Shown piece by piece: positions 30,532 to 32,824 of a stretch of DNA of 32,824 bases. Made by a program: the position numbers and the translations under genes. The notes beneath the pieces are model-generated. The model was not told the DNA's origin. It did no database searches and saw only the letters and a list, made by a program, of their open reading frames with translations. This DNA comes from Selaginella moellendorffii (taxonomy: Eukaryota; Streptophyta; Lycopodiopsida; Selaginellales; Selaginellaceae). The DNA is taken from contig NW_003314390.1 of the NCBI RefSeq assembly GCF_000143415.4, forward strand, positions 342,334-375,157, in the 5' to 3' direction. Each line of letters opens with the position of its first letter. Position 1 is the first letter of the stretch.

Positions 30532-30844
30532 TAGAGCAAATCAAGACAATCATTTCCCCCAAAACTTCAAGGAAAACAGACCAAAGATGCACAAGAAAAT
30601 GGCATAGGAAGAAAAAGCCCCAAAAATCAAGAAAAACAAGACCGTAAAACAAAAACGGTGGAAGAGCATGAAGAATGAAGAAAAAAAATGGAGCGTAAGA
30701 CCAAAAGATGAAGAACACTTGAAGATTGAAGCCACCCAAGTCGTGGAAAACTTGGAGCGTACGCGTAACTGTTTTTGGCGAGAGGTTGAAGAAAGTAAAT
30801 ATTCCAAGAATCTACGATAAGGAAACGACCAAGGGAAAATTCTA
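30532..30844 (+). other. Purine-rich leader, no gene
   Basis: A/G-rich sequence with many AAGA and GAAAA words, typical of the untranslated leader of large LTR elements. The minus-strand frames here are low-complexity Phe/Leu/Ser shadows. Confidence 0.4.
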
Positions 30845-31144
30845 GTGGCTGGAAATGGAGGAAGAATGAAAAAGCACGACTACCCATTTGGAGACACAAG
30901 TTGTACAAGATACAAGGACTGCCTTTTGTGTGGTTTCAAAAATTGTGCAAAACCGTACAAGCAATGCTATCCAAAATGGCAATGTGACACTTGCAAGCAA
31001 GCAAAAGCTAGACTCCAAATCAGGGATGAAAATGCCACAGCAGAGGAGAGAGGGAAACGAGAAGAAATAGCCCAAGAAAACAACACTAAAGAGAGAGACG
31101 ATAGTTTAGAACAAACAGTGAAACAAAGCTTCAGTTGCTTATAA
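30845..31144 (+). CDS. 99-codon Cys-rich ORF of unknown function
   Basis: The frame is open to a TAA at 31142-31144. After a basic start (GNGGRMKKHDYPFGD) it holds seven cysteines spaced C-x5-C-x2-C-x5-C-x6-C-x5-C-x2-C (SCTRYKDCLLCGFKNC, then QCYPKWQCDTCKQAK), followed by a Glu/Lys-rich helix-like tail (ATAEERGKREEIAQENN). The CxxC pairs suggest a zinc-binding module, not the CCHC knuckle of gag. The first codon listed is not ATG (a TGG lies at the frame opening), so the true start is uncertain. It lies in the leader of the putative element and could be an extra element ORF or a captured host exon. Confidence 0.35.
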   Translation: MAGNGGRMKKHDYPFGDTSCTRYKDCLLCGFKNCAKPYKQCYPKWQCDTCKQAKARLQIRDENATAEERGKREEIAQENNTKERDDSLEQTVKQSFSCL

Positions 31145-31375
31145 AAACTTCAAGAAACGATTCTGTGACTCTTCTACAAATTGTCTAGAAAATAGGAAGG
31201 ATGCAAAAATGAGGAAATGTTGAAAGAAAAATATGTTTACTTCGATTTCTTTGCAACTCGAAGAACCTTGACTTGGGTGTATCGCGGACACCTCTTTCAA
31301 TAAACAATTGTCGAATTCCTAAGAATACACAAACATGAAACTTTTCAACCATTAACGCTTGCTTTCAACACTGAT

Positions 31376-31924
31376 TTGACGAGAGTCATAATAGCAACAG
31401 AGTGTGGAACCTTTGAACCACAAGTTCGTTGGTTTGTGGACACTCTTAGATTTAGAGATTTCGAAGAGAATGCGGAATTACTTTACCGACTTCTTCAAAG
31501 TCCTCTTCATATAACGCTATCAACAAGCACTCTTATCGAACTATATACTATAGCATATTGGCACCGTTTAGGACGGACGAGAATAGCTGGAGAATTAAGA
31601 AATCAAGGACAAGGCCATCAACAAATACAAATTCGGAATTCGGGATTAAGAAACCGACGGGAACCTGAACTTGAGTCAAGTTCAAGGGAACGACTTGGAA
31701 ACTCAAGGATAACAAGTCGAAGGAGGAGAAATTTAAGACAGAATCACAATAGGCCAAGATTAAACATAGTAACAAACTTCAATTTTGACACTGAGGTCCA
31801 ACGCCAAAACCCCATCCTAGAGCTATATATCACTCGCAACCCACAAGGAAGAGTGCGTCCAAGTAGTCTCAACATTTTAAGGAGTATTTTAGGAGATCCC
31901 TGCGTCAAGGATTCAAACTTATAA
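31376..31924 (+). CDS. 182-codon ORF of unknown function, possible element protein
   Basis: This is the longest uninterrupted frame in the right-hand repeat region. The N-terminal half looks helical (RWFVDTLRFRDFEENAELLY, STLIELYTIAYWHRLGRTRI). The middle is Arg/Asn/Gln-rich (GLRNRREPELESSSRERLGN, SRRRRNLRQNHNRPR), and the end reads SLNILRSILGDPCV. A shift of frame at about 31905 would continue as RIQTYNARVLIETIPWEVRE and then DSDRERECAI before a stop. No initiator ATG is seen at the frame opening (31376 is within TTGACG). I do not recognise a gag or other family. Confidence 0.35.
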   Translation: MTRVIIATECGTFEPQVRWFVDTLRFRDFEENAELLYRLLQSPLHITLSTSTLIELYTIAYWHRLGRTRIAGELRNQGQGHQQIQIRNSGLRNRREPELESSSRERLGNSRITSRRRRNLRQNHNRPRLNIVTNFNFDTEVQRQNPILELYITRNPQGRVRPSSLNILRSILGDPCVKDSNL

Positions 31925-32574
31925 TGCAAGAGTATTAATTGAGACTATCCCTTGGGAAGTTCGTGAAGTGATCGACTCTGATCGTGAAAGAGAATGTGCT
32001 ATATGACAAAGGGAAGTAGAACACCACCGGCAAGAATAGCATCAGGGAAATACACCACCACGAAATCGACCATAGAGAAAAGCGTGTTAGATAAATCCGC
32101 ACACACATAGGCTTAAAGCAACAAGAATCTGTTGGAAACTATACTTTGACGTGTGGATGTCATTTGAGACAAGAAACATACAAGAATTAGGATATTAAAA
32201 ATACAACCATTGCTGTATTCAACATTTTCAAATATTACCATCGATTGGGAAACACAAAAGCTCATAGTGAGAGCTTGCATTCCAATACGACCAACACATT
32301 ATAAAAGATCAAAACAATTGTTCAAGAATGAACTACTAAAGAGAGTTGCAATCGTTTGCATACCTGCTCGATCCTAAAGTTGGCGAGCAGTATTCAATAT
32401 TACCAGCGAACATCTATATCAATCAATTTATGACACAACTGACCTCCTTCCACAAACAAAATCGTACTTACTTACACCACTAGATTTTTCAAATACAAGA
32501 CCTTTCCTGAGCTAGACTCAGGAAAGTGACCTCGAGAAGAAACTCGGGAAGAATCGAGAAAGAAAAACTCGATT
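31925..32574 (+). other. Decayed continuation of the element, no intact ORF
   Basis: Fragments in two frames suggest former coding sequence: ECAI*QREVEHH at about 31992-32024, and TLTCGCHLRQETYKN*DIK at about 32143-32195. A perfect 9-bp stem hairpin, TTTCCTGAG-CTAGA-CTCAGGAAA, lies at about 32503-32526. Nothing else recognisable. Confidence 0.35.
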
Positions 32575-32757
32575 GAAGACTCAAGACACAAGAGCTTGAC
32601 TTCGCAACAAAACCAAACTTGTAGAAGACTCAAGACACAAGAGCTTGACTTCACAACAAAACCAAACTTGCAGAAGACTCAAGACACAAGAGCTTGACTT
32701 CGCAACAAAACCAAACTTGCAGAAGACTCAAGACGTAAGAGCTTGACTTTGCAATCT
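32575..32757 (+). repeat. 49-bp tandem repeat, nearly four copies
   Basis: Units start at 32575, 32624, 32673 and 32722 with the core GAAGACTCAAGACACAAGAG and then CTTGACTTCGCAACAAAACC. The first three differ at only a few bases; the fourth is partial and diverges near 32755. Such minisatellites are common inside large gypsy elements. Confidence 0.9.
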
Positions 32758-32824
32758 ATGAAGAACAACATTTGACTCAAGACAACTTAGGCAAAACATA
32801 AATTCAGGAAACTTACCTCAACAT

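Noticed and set aside
30437-31075. Minus-strand hydrophobic frames rich in Phe and Leu
   Set aside because: They are the complement of a purine-rich leader, so the hydrophobicity is compositional.

Overview
This is a piece of nuclear plant genome. Introns are very short (about 44-75 bp, GT-AG, with one GC-AG), genes are packed tightly into one island, and degraded LTR retrotransposons surround it. The gene set joins a plastid protein (LIL3) and a probable plastid rRNA methyltransferase (RsmD type) with a SAS-4/CPAP-like centriole protein. That combination points to a land plant with flagellated sperm. With the mini-introns, a lycophyte such as Selaginella is the best guess (inference; no search was run).

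Layout. 1-5145: rearranged copies of one LTR family, including two LTRs in a large head-to-head inverted repeat (2979-5145) and about 2 kb of non-coding internal sequence. 5146-7690: AT-rich DNA and a decayed non-LTR (LINE) reverse transcriptase on the minus strand. 7809-8689: a spliced, frameshifted gene-like stretch that I do not recognise. 9194-20982: the gene island. In order it holds an LRR receptor kinase (+), a coiled-coil membrane protein (-), an RsmD-like methyltransferase (+), LIL3 (-), a SAS-4/Tcp10_C protein (+, interrupted by a 100-N gap), a possible small spliced ORF (+), and an exostosin-family GT47 glycosyltransferase (+). 21490-25578: LTR relics, a broken Ty3/gypsy integrase, a full-length 1.16-kb LTR with primer-binding site, and two very short LTR-like units. 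25579-30088: a 4.5-kb non-coding internal region in inverted orientation, partly matching 933-2592 and 1-500. 30089-32824: the 5' part of what looks like a different LTR element, with two unusual ORFs and a 49-bp tandem repeat.

Gene arrangement. Two pairs are head-to-head: 62 bp separate the start codons of the coiled-coil protein and RsmD, and 126 bp separate LIL3 and SAS-4. RsmD and LIL3 converge with 81 bp between stop codons. The genes do not form a pathway, although RsmD and LIL3 both probably serve plastid biogenesis. The repeats on both flanks belong to the same LTR family (one 1.15-kb LTR type in four copies plus a relic), apparently a large non-autonomous retrotransposon beside traces of a coding gypsy relative. 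I see no clear undescribed system. The best candidates are the mirrored non-coding element with its LTR palindrome, and the odd ORFs near 31 kb.
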